NCBI GenBank assembly: GCA_040743155.1
Contig: JBFLJU010000001.1
Location: 1,795,144 to 1,859,143, forward strand
DNA: 64,000 nt
Direction of reading: 5' to 3'
DNA from: Cycloclasticus sp.
GTDB lineage: Bacteria; Pseudomonadota; Gammaproteobacteria; Methylococcales; Cycloclasticaceae
Shown: positions 27,438 to 36,543 of the stretch, in pieces
Numbering within the stretch: position 1 is the stretch's first letter
How the letters are laid out: each line of letters begins with the position of its first letter
The notes under the pieces: generated by a model
What the model was told of the DNA's origin: nothing
The model's input: only the letters and a program-made list of their open reading frames with translations
Databases searched by the model: none
Program-made: the position numbers and the translations under genes

Positions 27438-28106
27438 TTAACAGCTAATTTTACGTATACTATTTTTCTTGTTCACCGGAACGCTCCTTAGATAGTGCTG
27501 AATTAGCTCTATTCCACCCTTAGTTTCCACCTTAATGCTATAGCGATATTTTTCCCGACGAATAATCTCCGCTTCAACTTCCTTTTTTCTTAGCTCACCT
27601 AGTCTTTTATTGGCTCTATCAATTGTTATAAATAGACCCAGAGAAACCGTTCCCATGTAAGTACCATTAGGAACTAACCAGAAATCTGTCACCCCTTTGG
27701 CTTGTAGTTGCTCCACATTAAGCAAAGACTGGTTCCAATCTTCATCCGCAGGATACACAACCCAAAACTCTTCGAGCACTGTAGATGGGACGATTGACAC
27801 CACGCCCTCTAAACCATTTAAGACTGCTGCTGACTCGCTAGCCTTATTTTCATTATCAAAATCTCCAATCAAAAAGCACTCTTTATCCAGCTCGACTTTC
27901 TTTACTTCTGGTTCCTGGTTTGAATATGCTTGCCCTGCAATCAGCTGAGCCGCGTCTTCTTTTGAAATAGCCAGCAGCTTCTCAAGCTTACTTGCGTTAT
28001 ACAACGGTGCTTGCTGTTTCACCAATAGCGTTTCTTTACTGGCGGTCATTCCCCAAAAGAAATAAACGATATTCACAAACACTAGCAAGAAGAAGAGCCT
28101 TTTCAT
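27438..28106 (-). CDS. Membrane-anchored SPOR-like domain protein
   Basis: 222 residues. An N-terminal membrane segment (about 3-20, RLFFLLVFVNIVYFFWGM) is followed by a periplasmic portion. The segment ECFLIGDFDNENKA ... EEFWVVYPA ... LQAKGVTDFWLVPNG ... SLGLFITIDRANKRLGEL (about 77-170) follows the pattern of SPOR repeats, which bind denuded septal peptidoglycan glycans. The start overlaps the coaX stop, so it is the third gene of a birA-coaX unit. The SPOR call is by pattern and the precise role is unknown. Confidence 0.7.
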   Translation of the reverse strand: MKRLFFLLVFVNIVYFFWGMTASKETLLVKQQAPLYNASKLEKLLAISKEDAAQLIAGQAYSNQEPEVKKVELDKECFLIGDFDNENKASESAAVLNGLEGVVSIVPSTVLEEFWVVYPADEDWNQSLLNVEQLQAKGVTDFWLVPNGTYMGTVSLGLFITIDRANKRLGELRKKEVEAEIIRREKYRYSIKVETKGGIELIQHYLRSVPVNKKNSIRKISC

Positions 28107-28840
28107 TGCGACTGTTTAACGATCAATTTCAGACCCTGCAACACGAGGTCCCCTTCTAACTCCACCGAAACAACCAAGCCATCAAGTAAGTCGTTCGCGT
28201 GACCACCGGTTAAAACAACGGTGACTTTTTGTTGATATTTGGATTCAATCTCGACCACTTTTCCTCGTACAAAGGCCTGTAACATTTGTTCAATACCAAA
28301 GCTCACTGCTTCTTTTGTATTCTTCCCTAACTGACCCTGCTTCGCCGTATCGTCAAGCTGTATTTTCTGCGTATTGTCGAGCAAGCTTTTTGTCATTAAC
28401 GCAGCACCGGGAACAATAAAGCCACCCAAATGTTCGCCATTTCCTAACAAAAAATCCATCGTTAACGCTGTACCACTATCCACCACACATAGCATCCCAG
28501 GATATTTATTGTGCGCAGCAATCATGGCTAACCAACGGTCCACACCCAACCGTTCTGGCTCTTTATACGCATTAACCACACCGCAAACTTCACGCGTACT
28601 TTCAATAAACACGGGTAAAGGCTGACTATATTTTTTAGCCCACACTGTCAAATCACGACAGAAGTTATCAGAGCCCACGCTTGAAACATAAATACCAGAT
28701 AGCCTCTGTGTCGCCAGCGTATTCCATTCATCCTCTAATAGTCTTTCGTTGCTAACAACACCCTCTCCCACTAAAGAAGTTTTCTCAACAAGCTGCCATT
28801 TGAGCGCTGTATTACCCTTATCTATAAATAACTGAAGCAT
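28103..28840 (-). CDS. coaX: CoaX, type III pantothenate kinase
   Basis: 245 residues of the ASKHA fold: DKGNTALKW (phosphate 1), ERLGVDRWLAMIAA, VVDSGTALTMDFL (phosphate 2), GGFIVPG and VVLTGGHAN. It phosphorylates pantothenate, the first step to coenzyme A, and type III enzymes are insensitive to CoA feedback. It begins immediately after the birA stop, as in many gammaproteobacteria where coaX follows birA. Confidence 0.95.
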   Translation of the reverse strand: MLQLFIDKGNTALKWQLVEKTSLVGEGVVSNERLLEDEWNTLATQRLSGIYVSSVGSDNFCRDLTVWAKKYSQPLPVFIESTREVCGVVNAYKEPERLGVDRWLAMIAAHNKYPGMLCVVDSGTALTMDFLLGNGEHLGGFIVPGAALMTKSLLDNTQKIQLDDTAKQGQLGKNTKEAVSFGIEQMLQAFVRGKVVEIESKYQQKVTVVLTGGHANDLLDGLVVSVELEGDLVLQGLKLIVKQSQ

Positions 28841-29836
28841 TTATTGATCACTTAGTCGCAAACTAACTTCGCCAGATATAATTTTTTTCACTTGACCATC
28901 AGCCTTTAATAAAAGCAGTTCTCCGGTGCTTGAAATACCTTTAGCAAGCCCTTCTTCATATTGCCCACCCGATATGATTTTAACCTTCTTATCTCGATAA
29001 CAATCATAGCTGTTCCACTGCTCAACATGCGGCACCAAACCACCCTCTTCGTACCCTTCCAGCACGCTTAAGACGTTATCAATTAGTCTCCCAGCTAGTT
29101 CATTTCGTCCCATCGTCCCAGCATAAGCTTTATGCACATCAACCCATGGTTGGTCTATCTCAGTGGACGATTGAAAGCTCATGCGGTAATTAAGCCCTAT
29201 ACCAATAATCGCTGTATACCCACCTTGGCTTTCCCCTTGAATCTCTACCAATACCCCACCTAGCTTTTCACCTTGCCATAAAATATCGTTTGGCCATTTC
29301 AAGCCGTGATTTTCCATACCAAGTTCTTTAAGCGCATGACAGACAGCCAGCCCACAGGCCAAACTTAATCCCGATAAAGCCGATATTCCACCCTTAAAGT
29401 TCCATAAAAAAGAGACGTATAAGTTCTGCCCATAAGGTGAAACCCACGCTTTACCTAACCGACCTCGCCCCATTGTTTGCATTTCGGCCATACAAATCGA
29501 ACCATTAGGCAGTGACTCAAGGCTATGTCGTTGAGCGATATATTGGTTAGTTGATGTACACACATCTAATACGTCTAATTGCTCAACAAAGTGCCGTCTC
29601 TCTACAGATAGACTCGAGATAATACGCTGCTTATCAAGCAGTTCTATGGGTAACTTTAGGCGCGTGCCTTTGCCTTTAACTGCGTGAAATTCGAAGCCGG
29701 CAGCTTCCAGTGTTTTAAGGTAATTCCAAATGGATGCACGGCTAACATTGAGCTCATTAGCTAATTGCTGGCCGGAAAAAAACTGGCCATCGGCCATCCG
29801 TTTTATGATTGTTTTATGTGCTGTTAATAGTTCCAT
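28841..29836 (-). CDS. birA: BirA, biotin ligase and biotin-operon repressor
   Basis: 331 residues. The N-terminal winged helix-turn-helix (about 1-60, SGQQLANELNVSRASIWNYL) precedes the biotin protein ligase domain with CTSTNQYI, the biotinyl-AMP loop GRGRLGKAWVSP and KWPNDILW, and a C-terminal SH3-like domain. It attaches biotin to the acetyl-CoA carboxylase carrier and with its DNA-binding domain should repress biotin genes. First gene of the birA-coaX-SPOR unit. Confidence 0.95.
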   Translation of the reverse strand: MELLTAHKTIIKRMADGQFFSGQQLANELNVSRASIWNYLKTLEAAGFEFHAVKGKGTRLKLPIELLDKQRIISSLSVERRHFVEQLDVLDVCTSTNQYIAQRHSLESLPNGSICMAEMQTMGRGRLGKAWVSPYGQNLYVSFLWNFKGGISALSGLSLACGLAVCHALKELGMENHGLKWPNDILWQGEKLGGVLVEIQGESQGGYTAIIGIGLNYRMSFQSSTEIDQPWVDVHKAYAGTMGRNELAGRLIDNVLSVLEGYEEGGLVPHVEQWNSYDCYRDKKVKIISGGQYEEGLAKGISSTGELLLLKADGQVKKIISGEVSLRLSDQ

Positions 29837-29902
29837 AGAAAAAGCATAACAGCTTCAAACAAATGGCTGAAGGAAGGTATCTAAAAAATACGGTAATAGA
29901 GG

Positions 29903-30472
29903 CTAATCTTTTTGCTCACGAATATCATTCATCTGCTTTTTAACCACATGACGAATCAACAGATCCCTATCATCGTCACTCAATTGGTTGTATTCAACAG
30001 CCACTCGAAACTGCTTACCTTCAGGTTTGCAGGAAACAACGCTTGAAAAAGTTTTAATGCTGGCTAAAGACGGTGTAAGGATGAATTTTATTTCAAGATA
30101 ATCGCCGACCTTTAACGCCTCTTCAACTGTAAACGAAACCCCCGAGCCACTGAGGTTAACAGGCTGCGTAGTCTTCACAAACAACTCGTCGCTGCCCATC
30201 ATCAAGTGATGTGCTAATAAATTAATCTTAGCCTCTATAAAAGAAAAATAACGCGCCACTTCTTGCGACTCTTTTTCCACATGGCGGAAATGTATTCGAG
30301 ACACTTCGTTCATTTTTTCCAATTCATTCGCCAGAGAGACAGGCGCTCTTTCAGCAGTCGTCAACCCACTGCTGTTACTCAGCCCGTTATCAGGAACCAG
30401 ACGATAGCTTAAAGCGACCTCATCATTTATCCTAAAAAACCGCCTACGTTCTTGCCCTTCTTCTTGGCTCAT
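29903..30472 (-). CDS. PilZ-domain protein linked to the motAB unit
   Basis: 189 residues. It starts EEGQERRRFFRINDEVALSYR, where the QERRRFFR stretch matches the c-di-GMP binding RxxxR motif of PilZ proteins, though here it stands near the N-terminus. The C-terminal half has PVNLSGSGVSF (the D/NxSxxG motif) and VEYNQLSDDDRDLLIRHVVKKQ. Two parts of a PilZ fold thus flank a helical insert (about 45-110). The start overlaps the motB stop, so the gene is co-transcribed with the stator genes. A role in c-di-GMP control of motility is inferred. Confidence 0.8.
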   Translation of the reverse strand: MSQEEGQERRRFFRINDEVALSYRLVPDNGLSNSSGLTTAERAPVSLANELEKMNEVSRIHFRHVEKESQEVARYFSFIEAKINLLAHHLMMGSDELFVKTTQPVNLSGSGVSFTVEEALKVGDYLEIKFILTPSLASIKTFSSVVSCKPEGKQFRVAVEYNQLSDDDRDLLIRHVVKKQMNDIREQKD

Positions 30473-31398
30473 TGTTGTCTCACCACTTCTAAAATTGGGT
30501 CATTTAAATCTTGCGGCATTTCGCCCTGAATTAAAATAATTTCTACACGCCGATTCATCGCTCTATTTTCCGGTGTCTCATTATCGGTTAACGGCACGGT
30601 ATCGGCGTGCCCTTCAATAACCATCCTAGTTTCATCTACCGTGCCATCGTTCAGCAGCGTTTGAGCAACCGTAACGGCACGCGCCGCTGATAACTCCCAA
30701 TTTGACCGATACAAGCCTGCCTTAATTGGAATATTATCCGTGTGTCCAGCAACGGTTACAGTGCCTACACTACCATTTACAACCGCCGTTATTTTATCCA
30801 TGATGGGTAAGAAATCAGGGTTAAACTCAGCGCTACCTGAAGGAAAAGAACCGTTCTCGTGTATCCTAATTATCACCCGAGCAAGATCCGTTTCAACACT
30901 GACCATGTTCTGCTCAATCTCCTCGACCATAAACTCTTTTACTTCTTCGGCTAAGTCCTTCGCATCATTGATTTTCTGTTCTGTCGCTTCAACATACTCG
31001 GTCACAATTTGCGCTTTTGCTTCTATTTCTTGCTGCTTTTTAGCTTGCTCTTGTTTACTTTCTTCTGATTCCTGCTCAGAATCTTTACCTAAAAACTCCC
31101 TTTCTGAATCGGTTGTTTGCTGCCGAACCTCATCTAAAATTGTTGGATCACCCGCTGCTGGGCTAAAGTGCTGCGCCACTACAGTTGTACCCTTCACAAT
31201 TTCATAGGCGATCACTTGTCGTTGTACACCAAACGCATCATTTAACGATTCAGCCATCTTCTTAAAACGGTTAGCATCCATCGTTGCCATGGATAGTAGC
31301 AAGACGAAAAAGCACATCAACAAAGACATTAAATCTGCAAATGTTCCCATCCATGCAGGCAGTCCTTCAACGCACTTCGGACAATTGTCATCATTCAT
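30469..31398 (-). CDS. motB: MotB/PomB, flagellar stator subunit
   Basis: 309 residues. It begins CPKCVEGLPAWMGTFADLMSLLMCFFVLLLSM, a single membrane helix with the essential ion-binding Asp in FADLM. A Glu/Gln-rich linker (about 85-150) follows, then the OmpA-type peptidoglycan-binding domain with VAGHTDNIPI, NWELSAARAVTVAQTLL and NRRVEI. The N-terminal pattern is closer to sodium-type PomB than to proton-type MotB; ion choice is inferred. It follows motA after 21 bases. Confidence 0.93.
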   Translation of the reverse strand: MNDDNCPKCVEGLPAWMGTFADLMSLLMCFFVLLLSMATMDANRFKKMAESLNDAFGVQRQVIAYEIVKGTTVVAQHFSPAAGDPTILDEVRQQTTDSEREFLGKDSEQESEESKQEQAKKQQEIEAKAQIVTEYVEATEQKINDAKDLAEEVKEFMVEEIEQNMVSVETDLARVIIRIHENGSFPSGSAEFNPDFLPIMDKITAVVNGSVGTVTVAGHTDNIPIKAGLYRSNWELSAARAVTVAQTLLNDGTVDETRMVIEGHADTVPLTDNETPENRAMNRRVEIILIQGEMPQDLNDPILEVVRQQ

Positions 31399-31419
31399 TG
31401 TTACACCCCTACTGGGTCA

Positions 31420-32196
31420 TTACCCTTCAGCTGCTTCAGGCTCACCCACCGAAGATCGTTTGTTTTCTGGCAAGTACGTCTTGAGCAAGGTTTCTAAAAC
31501 ACGCGGATTCATACCCTCTTGAATACTTTGAACTGTCTCTAAAATCAGTGTTTTATTAAGTCGTTCGTTATTACAAATACTGGCTAGTTTTGCAGACATT
31601 GGCAACGCAAACGCATTCGCAATTACCGCACCGTACAGCGTTGTCAATAACGCCACCGCCATCGCAGGGCCAATCGCCGCTGGATCAGCCATATTCGCTA
31701 ACATTTGCACCAAACCCACGAGTGTTCCGATCATACCCATTGCCGGCGCCATGTCGCCTACCGCCTTCCACATCGTTTGACCTACTTCGTGGCGACCAAT
31801 AGCCAAATCCATATCTCGGCCCAATAATTTTTGCACCATCACCGTATCATGTCCATCGACACAAAGACTCAAGCCTCGCTTAAGGAATTCATTGTCTACT
31901 TCTTGATCCTCTAAGGCCAACAAGCCGTTTTTCCGTGCGATATCAGATAACTCCACTGCTTTTTCAATCAATGCCACTGGGTCATCATTTTTATTCATAA
32001 AGGCTTTAATCGCTACTTTAAACGAGCTCAAAAACTCAGCAATCGAGAGTTGCATCAATGTCACCATAAATGTACCCACAATAACGATTAAGATTGATGG
32101 CACATCAACAAACATCATCACGTCACCACCTGTTGCGATAGCGGCAATAATGATGCCCAAGCCGCCCACAAAACCTATTATTGTTGCAAAATCCAA
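31420..32196 (-). CDS. motA: MotA/PomA, flagellar stator subunit
   Basis: 258 residues with four membrane helices (near 4-22, 30-50, 150-172 and 180-205). The cytoplasmic loop contains the conserved charged stretch, and the third and fourth helices carry GMIGTLVGLVQML and AVALLTTLYGAV. The length (about 255) and the N-terminus DFATIIGFVGGLGII match PomA. With MotB it forms the ion channel that powers flagellar rotation. A sigma-28 promoter lies upstream. Confidence 0.94.
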   Translation of the reverse strand: MDFATIIGFVGGLGIIIAAIATGGDVMMFVDVPSILIVIVGTFMVTLMQLSIAEFLSSFKVAIKAFMNKNDDPVALIEKAVELSDIARKNGLLALEDQEVDNEFLKRGLSLCVDGHDTVMVQKLLGRDMDLAIGRHEVGQTMWKAVGDMAPAMGMIGTLVGLVQMLANMADPAAIGPAMAVALLTTLYGAVIANAFALPMSAKLASICNNERLNKTLILETVQSIQEGMNPRVLETLLKTYLPENKRSSVGEPEAAEG

Positions 32197-32236
32197 TGTA
32201 TTTCCCTTATTCAGATTCTAATTGTCGCCGATTAAA

Positions 32237-32264
32237 TAATCGGCAATGTATTCCTTAAACTTTA
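32237..32264 (-). promoter_or_regulatory. Sigma-28 (FliA) promoter of motA-motB-pilZ
   Basis: On the minus strand TAAAGTTT (32257-32264) and GCCGATTA (32237-32244) are separated by 12 bases. The FliA consensus is TAAAGTTT-N11-GCCGATAA, so the match is 8/8 and 7/8 with one extra spacer base. The -10 also forms half of a GCCGATT/AATCGGC hairpin. Late flagellar control of the stator is expected. Confidence 0.82.
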
Positions 32265-32378
32265 GCAGATAAAACAATTTTTTAAAGTGAAGCCTTCAAA
32301 ATTTAGAGCTTGTTAGTTAACAACCACCAAGCCTAGTCATAATAAACCGCTACAGTTAATAACTCCTACAGCAAGGCC

Positions 32379-33629
32379 TTATGAAAAGGCACTTTTAAGT
32401 ATGTAGAAGAAAATAATCGCCAGCACGCCACCAATTGGTAACGTAACAATCCACGACATAAAAATACCCCGTACGACGCTAAGGTTTAATGCAGACATGC
32501 CTCTGGCCATACCGACACCTAATACGGCGCCAACTAATGTATGTGTCGTTGATATTGGCAAACCAATACCTGACGCCAATACAACAGTCGTTGCTGCAGA
32601 CACTTCACAACAAAACCCACGACTTGGAGTTAATTCTGTGATTTTAGTTCCTACGGTTTCAATAACTTTTCGACCATACATTGCAAGGCCCAGTACGATG
32701 CCTACACCACCGACAAATAAAATCCAGATCGGCAACGCCGATTTTTGAGACAGCTCACCTGATTCAACAATACTAGCAACGGCAGCTAAAGGACCAATCG
32801 CATTGGCCACATCATTCGACCCGTGTGCGAACGCCATCGCGCACGCCGTCAACAACATTAACATACTGAATATTTTTTCGACATTCGTGTAATGAAAGTT
32901 GATGTCGTCTGACGCTTCAAACTTCAAGCGGTTGATTAAGAACTTACCCAATAGCATCAGCAACACACCAATACCTATAGAAATGTAGACCGCTTCCATG
33001 CCTTTTACGTCTAGACCAATATGCTTTAACCCCTTCACCATCGTCACCATGGAAAGAATAAAGCCCACAAAGAAAATGTACATCGGCACGTATTTCTTAG
33101 CATTCTCTAATGGGTTTTCTGTTTCTAAAATTAATTTTTGTACACTTCTAAAAATAAAGAATGCCAACACAGCCGCCAATAATGGTGAAGTGACCCAGCT
33201 TATGACAATCGTACCGACTTTGCCCCATTGAACGGCATCCATACCAATTCCAACAATGGCAAACCCAATAATTGAACCCACAATGGAATGGGTTGTTGAT
33301 ACCGGCCAGCCTTTATGCGACGCAATTAACAACCAAGTGCCAGCCGCCAGCAAAGCCGCCAGCATCCCTAACACCAATATTTCCGGTGTCGCGCCGAGGT
33401 CGCTCACATCAATAATGCCTTTACGAATTGTTGAGGTGACTTGACCACCCGCCAAAATCGCACCTGCAAACTCAAAAATAGCGGCAATAATAATCGCCTG
33501 TTTAATCGTTATTGCTTTTGAACCCACTGAGGTCGCCATCGCATTCGCCACGTCATTCGCGCCGATACCCCACGCCATGAACAAACCAAAAACCACCGCC
33601 AGTACTAAATAAGTCGTCCCGTAATCCAT
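32379..33629 (-). CDS. pit: PiT-family inorganic phosphate transporter
   Basis: 416 residues with about ten to eleven membrane helices. The two internal-repeat signatures of PiT are present: GIGANDVANAMATSVGSKAI near the N-terminus and HGSNDVANAIGPLAAV in the second half. It is a cation-coupled low-affinity phosphate importer of the inner membrane. It follows the DUF47 gene by 13 bases, the usual regulator-transporter pair. It is located beside the Pst/Pho cluster but has no Pho box of its own that I can see. Confidence 0.94.
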   Translation of the reverse strand: MDYGTTYLVLAVVFGLFMAWGIGANDVANAMATSVGSKAITIKQAIIIAAIFEFAGAILAGGQVTSTIRKGIIDVSDLGATPEILVLGMLAALLAAGTWLLIASHKGWPVSTTHSIVGSIIGFAIVGIGMDAVQWGKVGTIVISWVTSPLLAAVLAFFIFRSVQKLILETENPLENAKKYVPMYIFFVGFILSMVTMVKGLKHIGLDVKGMEAVYISIGIGVLLMLLGKFLINRLKFEASDDINFHYTNVEKIFSMLMLLTACAMAFAHGSNDVANAIGPLAAVASIVESGELSQKSALPIWILFVGGVGIVLGLAMYGRKVIETVGTKITELTPSRGFCCEVSAATTVVLASGIGLPISTTHTLVGAVLGVGMARGMSALNLSVVRGIFMSWIVTLPIGGVLAIIFFYILKSAFS

Positions 33630-33642
33630 CTTAGAAACTCCT

Positions 33643-34323
33643 TTATTTAGATAACATTAATTGAAAACGACGTCCCACACGCTCGGCATCATCAGCAATC
33701 TCAGCGATAGATTCGATAATGCGATACATAAACATCACATCAACGGCATATAAGTCTTGTTCAACAGAAAACAAATCAGCACGCAGGTCAACTTGAATTC
33801 GGTCCGTAACGGATTCTAAGTTATCAAGCTCTATTAACAATTCTTCAACCACGCGAACGGCATGGCCTCTAAAGCCTGTTTCAACCAATTCGTCTAATTC
33901 ATTAACAACTTTCAATGCTTGATGGCAAGTATCCACCGTGGCTTTCACCAGCTCGATCACGCGTCGACTTGCCGGCTCTGGAAACTGAAGTTTACGCCCA
34001 ACTATAATACCTGCAATGTCTCTAGCACGATTAGCTAAAAGGTCTTGCACACGTAACGCGCCCAGTAAATCTTGTCGCTCAATGGGCATAAAAAGATTGG
34101 TGGGTAATTGCTCACGTAACATATGCTTTTTATCATCGGCCTTTTGTTCTAGCGCGGCGATTTCGTGATAAACCAGTTCAACAGCAGCGGTGTCGCCATT
34201 GGCCATGTTTTCAAACAATTGAATCAGTTTGCCCACACACTCATCAACCAGTTTCATATGTGCTTGCAGTGGTGCAACTGGGGATGCTCCGAATAAACCG
34301 GACAGATAATTTTTAGATGCCAT
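33643..34323 (-). CDS. DUF47 (PhoU-like, TIGR00153) partner of the Pit transporter
   Basis: 226 residues from the ATG at 34321-34323, MASKNYLSGLFG. An in-frame TTG upstream (34356) gives 237 but is unlikely. It is all-helical with the PhoU-like pattern HEIAALEQKADDKKHMLREQLPTNLFMPIERQDLL and IAEIADDAERVGRRFQLML. Such proteins accompany Pit transporters and likely regulate them or bind metal clusters. It is the first gene of a two-gene unit with pit. Confidence 0.9.
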   Translation of the reverse strand: MASKNYLSGLFGASPVAPLQAHMKLVDECVGKLIQLFENMANGDTAAVELVYHEIAALEQKADDKKHMLREQLPTNLFMPIERQDLLGALRVQDLLANRARDIAGIIVGRKLQFPEPASRRVIELVKATVDTCHQALKVVNELDELVETGFRGHAVRVVEELLIELDNLESVTDRIQVDLRADLFSVEQDLYAVDVMFMYRIIESIAEIADDAERVGRRFQLMLSK

Positions 34324-34394
34324 ACTCGTTAAACCTTTATCGTTAATTGCGCGCAATGTAAGAGTTGCTAATTATATCAGTTAGCGATAGGTAT

Positions 34395-34422
34395 AAAAAA
34401 GCCCTGACATCACGTCAGGGCT
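34395..34422 (-). terminator. Terminator of the porin gene
   Basis: On the minus strand AGCCCTGAC-gtgat-GTCAGGGCT is followed by a T-run. It stands 26 bases after the porin stop. Confidence 0.88.
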
Positions 34423-34447
34423 AAAACAAGCTTCTATTATTACGTTT

Positions 34448-35662
34448 TTAGAACTTAGCTTTTAAGTCAATTTGCCACGTATCAACATCGCCTTTACCTT
34501 TACTGGTTAAATTACCCATTTCAGTATCAAGGTACGTTGTTGCTACGCTGAAGTTTTTATTAATTTCATAAGATAATTTCCAGCGGCTACCTTCTGAATC
34601 GCTATAACCATCTGCAAAATCAGAATCATTAAACGCTGCAAACACCGAGTTCAACTCAACTTCACGGTAATCATAACTGGCTTTCCAATTACCCATTTTT
34701 GTACCAACACCTAATAACCACGCTGTATCTTCACTTTTATTCACGCCATTAGCATCGTTATTGACTACGTAGTGACCGTACAACTTGATAGGTAAACCCA
34801 ACTTTAGTTCTGTTTGAGCAAAAACCTCTGTTAATTGATATTCAGTTGAATCGTTGCCTTTAGCCTTCGATAGAGCATCTAGGTCTAGTGGATTATTATC
34901 ACCTTCAGAAAAGTCATAAACACTCACACCCAACATGCTTTTTGCGCCCGCCACGTTAAATTTAGCCGCTAATTGTGCAAAGTTAATACTTTCGTCTTCT
35001 GAACTACTTGAGCCATTGTCATCCAATGTTAAATAACCCGCTGAAGCAATCATTTTTGCGCTACCCAATTTTGTTGTATAACGAGCCGCCACACCTTCAG
35101 GGTTTAAATCACCATCCCATACCATGCCACCGCTAACTTGCTGCCAAGGCTGTTTAAATTTACCGCCAATTAACTCTAAGCCTTCCAACGCTGTCCAGTT
35201 AATATAGGCTAAATCAATACCAACATCATCTTTTTGAAAGTAGTCTTCTGTTGTTTCATTTGTTGATGTCGCCGTGTTATTTTTACCTGAAGATATACGA
35301 ATACCTGCTTTTACATTTTCAGTTACATCAGCATATACTCCAATACGCGCACGGTAACGTGTACGGCCTTTTGTGCTGATATCATTTGATGTGCTGCGGT
35401 TTTCGTTACGAATACGCAAGTCACCTTTCACTTTGATTTTTCCTGCCCATGCCATTTTTTTAAGCAGCTCATCAGACGGTCTATTATTTTTATTCATCAT
35501 GTTTGACATAGATAGCTCTGTGTACTGATCTTCAGTAATAGCGCCATTGGCTTTTAAGATATCCAATAATTCTTTATCTGCTGAAAAAGCAGCAGGTGCA
35601 AGTGCAATTGAAGCACCTAATACGGCGGCCTTAACGGCAATTGATAATGTTGATTGTTTCAT
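34448..35662 (-). CDS. Putative outer-membrane porin, Pho-regulated
   Basis: 404 residues. A signal peptide (about 1-28, ending APAAFSADKE) precedes a short conserved helix region (about 28-65) and then a beta-barrel with alternating strands ending in the C-terminal aromatic residue (DLKAKF). It resembles the Porin_5-type putative porins, for example KVKGDLRIRNENRS, ELIGGKFKQPWQQVSGGMVWDGD and NPEGVAARY. A triple Pho box lies upstream, so it is probably a phosphate- or anion-selective channel induced by phosphate starvation. Specificity is inferred. Confidence 0.85.
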   Translation of the reverse strand: MKQSTLSIAVKAAVLGASIALAPAAFSADKELLDILKANGAITEDQYTELSMSNMMNKNNRPSDELLKKMAWAGKIKVKGDLRIRNENRSTSNDISTKGRTRYRARIGVYADVTENVKAGIRISSGKNNTATSTNETTEDYFQKDDVGIDLAYINWTALEGLELIGGKFKQPWQQVSGGMVWDGDLNPEGVAARYTTKLGSAKMIASAGYLTLDDNGSSSSEDESINFAQLAAKFNVAGAKSMLGVSVYDFSEGDNNPLDLDALSKAKGNDSTEYQLTEVFAQTELKLGLPIKLYGHYVVNNDANGVNKSEDTAWLLGVGTKMGNWKASYDYREVELNSVFAAFNDSDFADGYSDSEGSRWKLSYEINKNFSVATTYLDTEMGNLTSKGKGDVDTWQIDLKAKF

Positions 35663-35709
35663 TTTATATCCCTAGTTTTTAAATTTGAGTCATTCTTTAA
35701 CACGGGAGA

Positions 35710-35754
35710 ATCTTAGATCGACTAGATGACAGCCAGATGACAAGCCGGTGACAA
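35710..35754 (-). promoter_or_regulatory. Pho box and -10 of the porin gene
   Basis: On the minus strand TGTCA recurs three times with an exact 11-base period (as TGACA on the plus strand at 35727, 35738 and 35749). This is the PhoB half-site spacing. A -10 hexamer TAAGAT (35710-35715) lies ten bases after the last box, as in PhoB-activated promoters lacking a -35. Confidence 0.88.
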
Positions 35755-35780
35755 TTGTTGTTTTTTTGCAGCCTAACAAC

Positions 35781-35808
35781 AAAAAGCCCGCTGCTCAGCG
35801 GGCTTTTT
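35781..35808. terminator. Terminator of the pst-phoU operon
   Basis: AAAAAGCCCGCTG, a CT loop and CAGCGGGCTTTTT form a 13-bp stem with terminal A/T runs. It stands 27 bases after the phoU stop. Confidence 0.92.
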
Positions 35809-35834
35809 AAAAAGATTAACTAGGCTAAGCGCTA

Positions 35835-36533
35835 TTACAGCTGCGCCTTTAAATCCTTCATTTTTATGTGTCGCACATCCTTTCCCTTAACCAGATAAAT
35901 AACGTACTCACAAATATTACAAGACCGATCACCAATTCGCTCTAACGATCTTGAAGACCATAAAAGATCGATAGCCACGGGGATTTTTCTTGGGTCTTCC
36001 ATCATATAGGTGATTTGCTGGCGAACTAGACTCTCATAATCCTTATCCACTTTTCGATCCAAGCCAATCACTTCAAGCGCTTCGTCTACATCTTTACGAG
36101 CAAACGCATCCAGGCTCCTATTGAGCATATCTTTAACACGAATCGCCATTTGCTCAATTCTCTCAAACTGCTCGGGCAAAGCTCCTTGCTTAGCAACATC
36201 AACCGCCTGCCTGGCAATCCTTTTTGCTTCATCGCCCATTCTTTCCAGGTCATTGGTGGTCTTGATAATGGTCATGATCAGACGTAAATCTGTCGCTGTC
36301 GGCTGGCGCATAACAATAATGCGATTACACATTTCATCAATGTCCACATCAAATGCATTCACCTTCACATCATCTGCTATCACCGATTTTGCCAGTACTT
36401 CATCGCTTGTTAATAACGCTTTAACGGCTCGGTCAATTTGCTCAAGCACCAAACCACCCATGCTCAAAACACCGCTCATTACTGCATCGACTTCTTCATC
36501 AAATTTATGTGAAATATGTTGACCTGTGCTCAT
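35835..36533 (-). CDS. phoU: PhoU, negative regulator of the Pho regulon
   Basis: 232 residues from the ATG at 36531-36533, with AAGGAG upstream. The earlier in-frame start at 36560 overlaps pstB. The two PhoU three-helix repeats each carry an E/D-rich metal motif: MGDEAKRIARQAVD and SRSLERIGDRSCNICEYVIYLVKG. It transmits phosphate sufficiency from Pst to PhoR and dampens uptake. It is the last gene of pstS-pstC-pstA-pstB-phoU. Confidence 0.95.
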   Translation of the reverse strand: MSTGQHISHKFDEEVDAVMSGVLSMGGLVLEQIDRAVKALLTSDEVLAKSVIADDVKVNAFDVDIDEMCNRIIVMRQPTATDLRLIMTIIKTTNDLERMGDEAKRIARQAVDVAKQGALPEQFERIEQMAIRVKDMLNRSLDAFARKDVDEALEVIGLDRKVDKDYESLVRQQITYMMEDPRKIPVAIDLLWSSRSLERIGDRSCNICEYVIYLVKGKDVRHIKMKDLKAQL

Positions 36534-36543
36534 TATTTTCTCC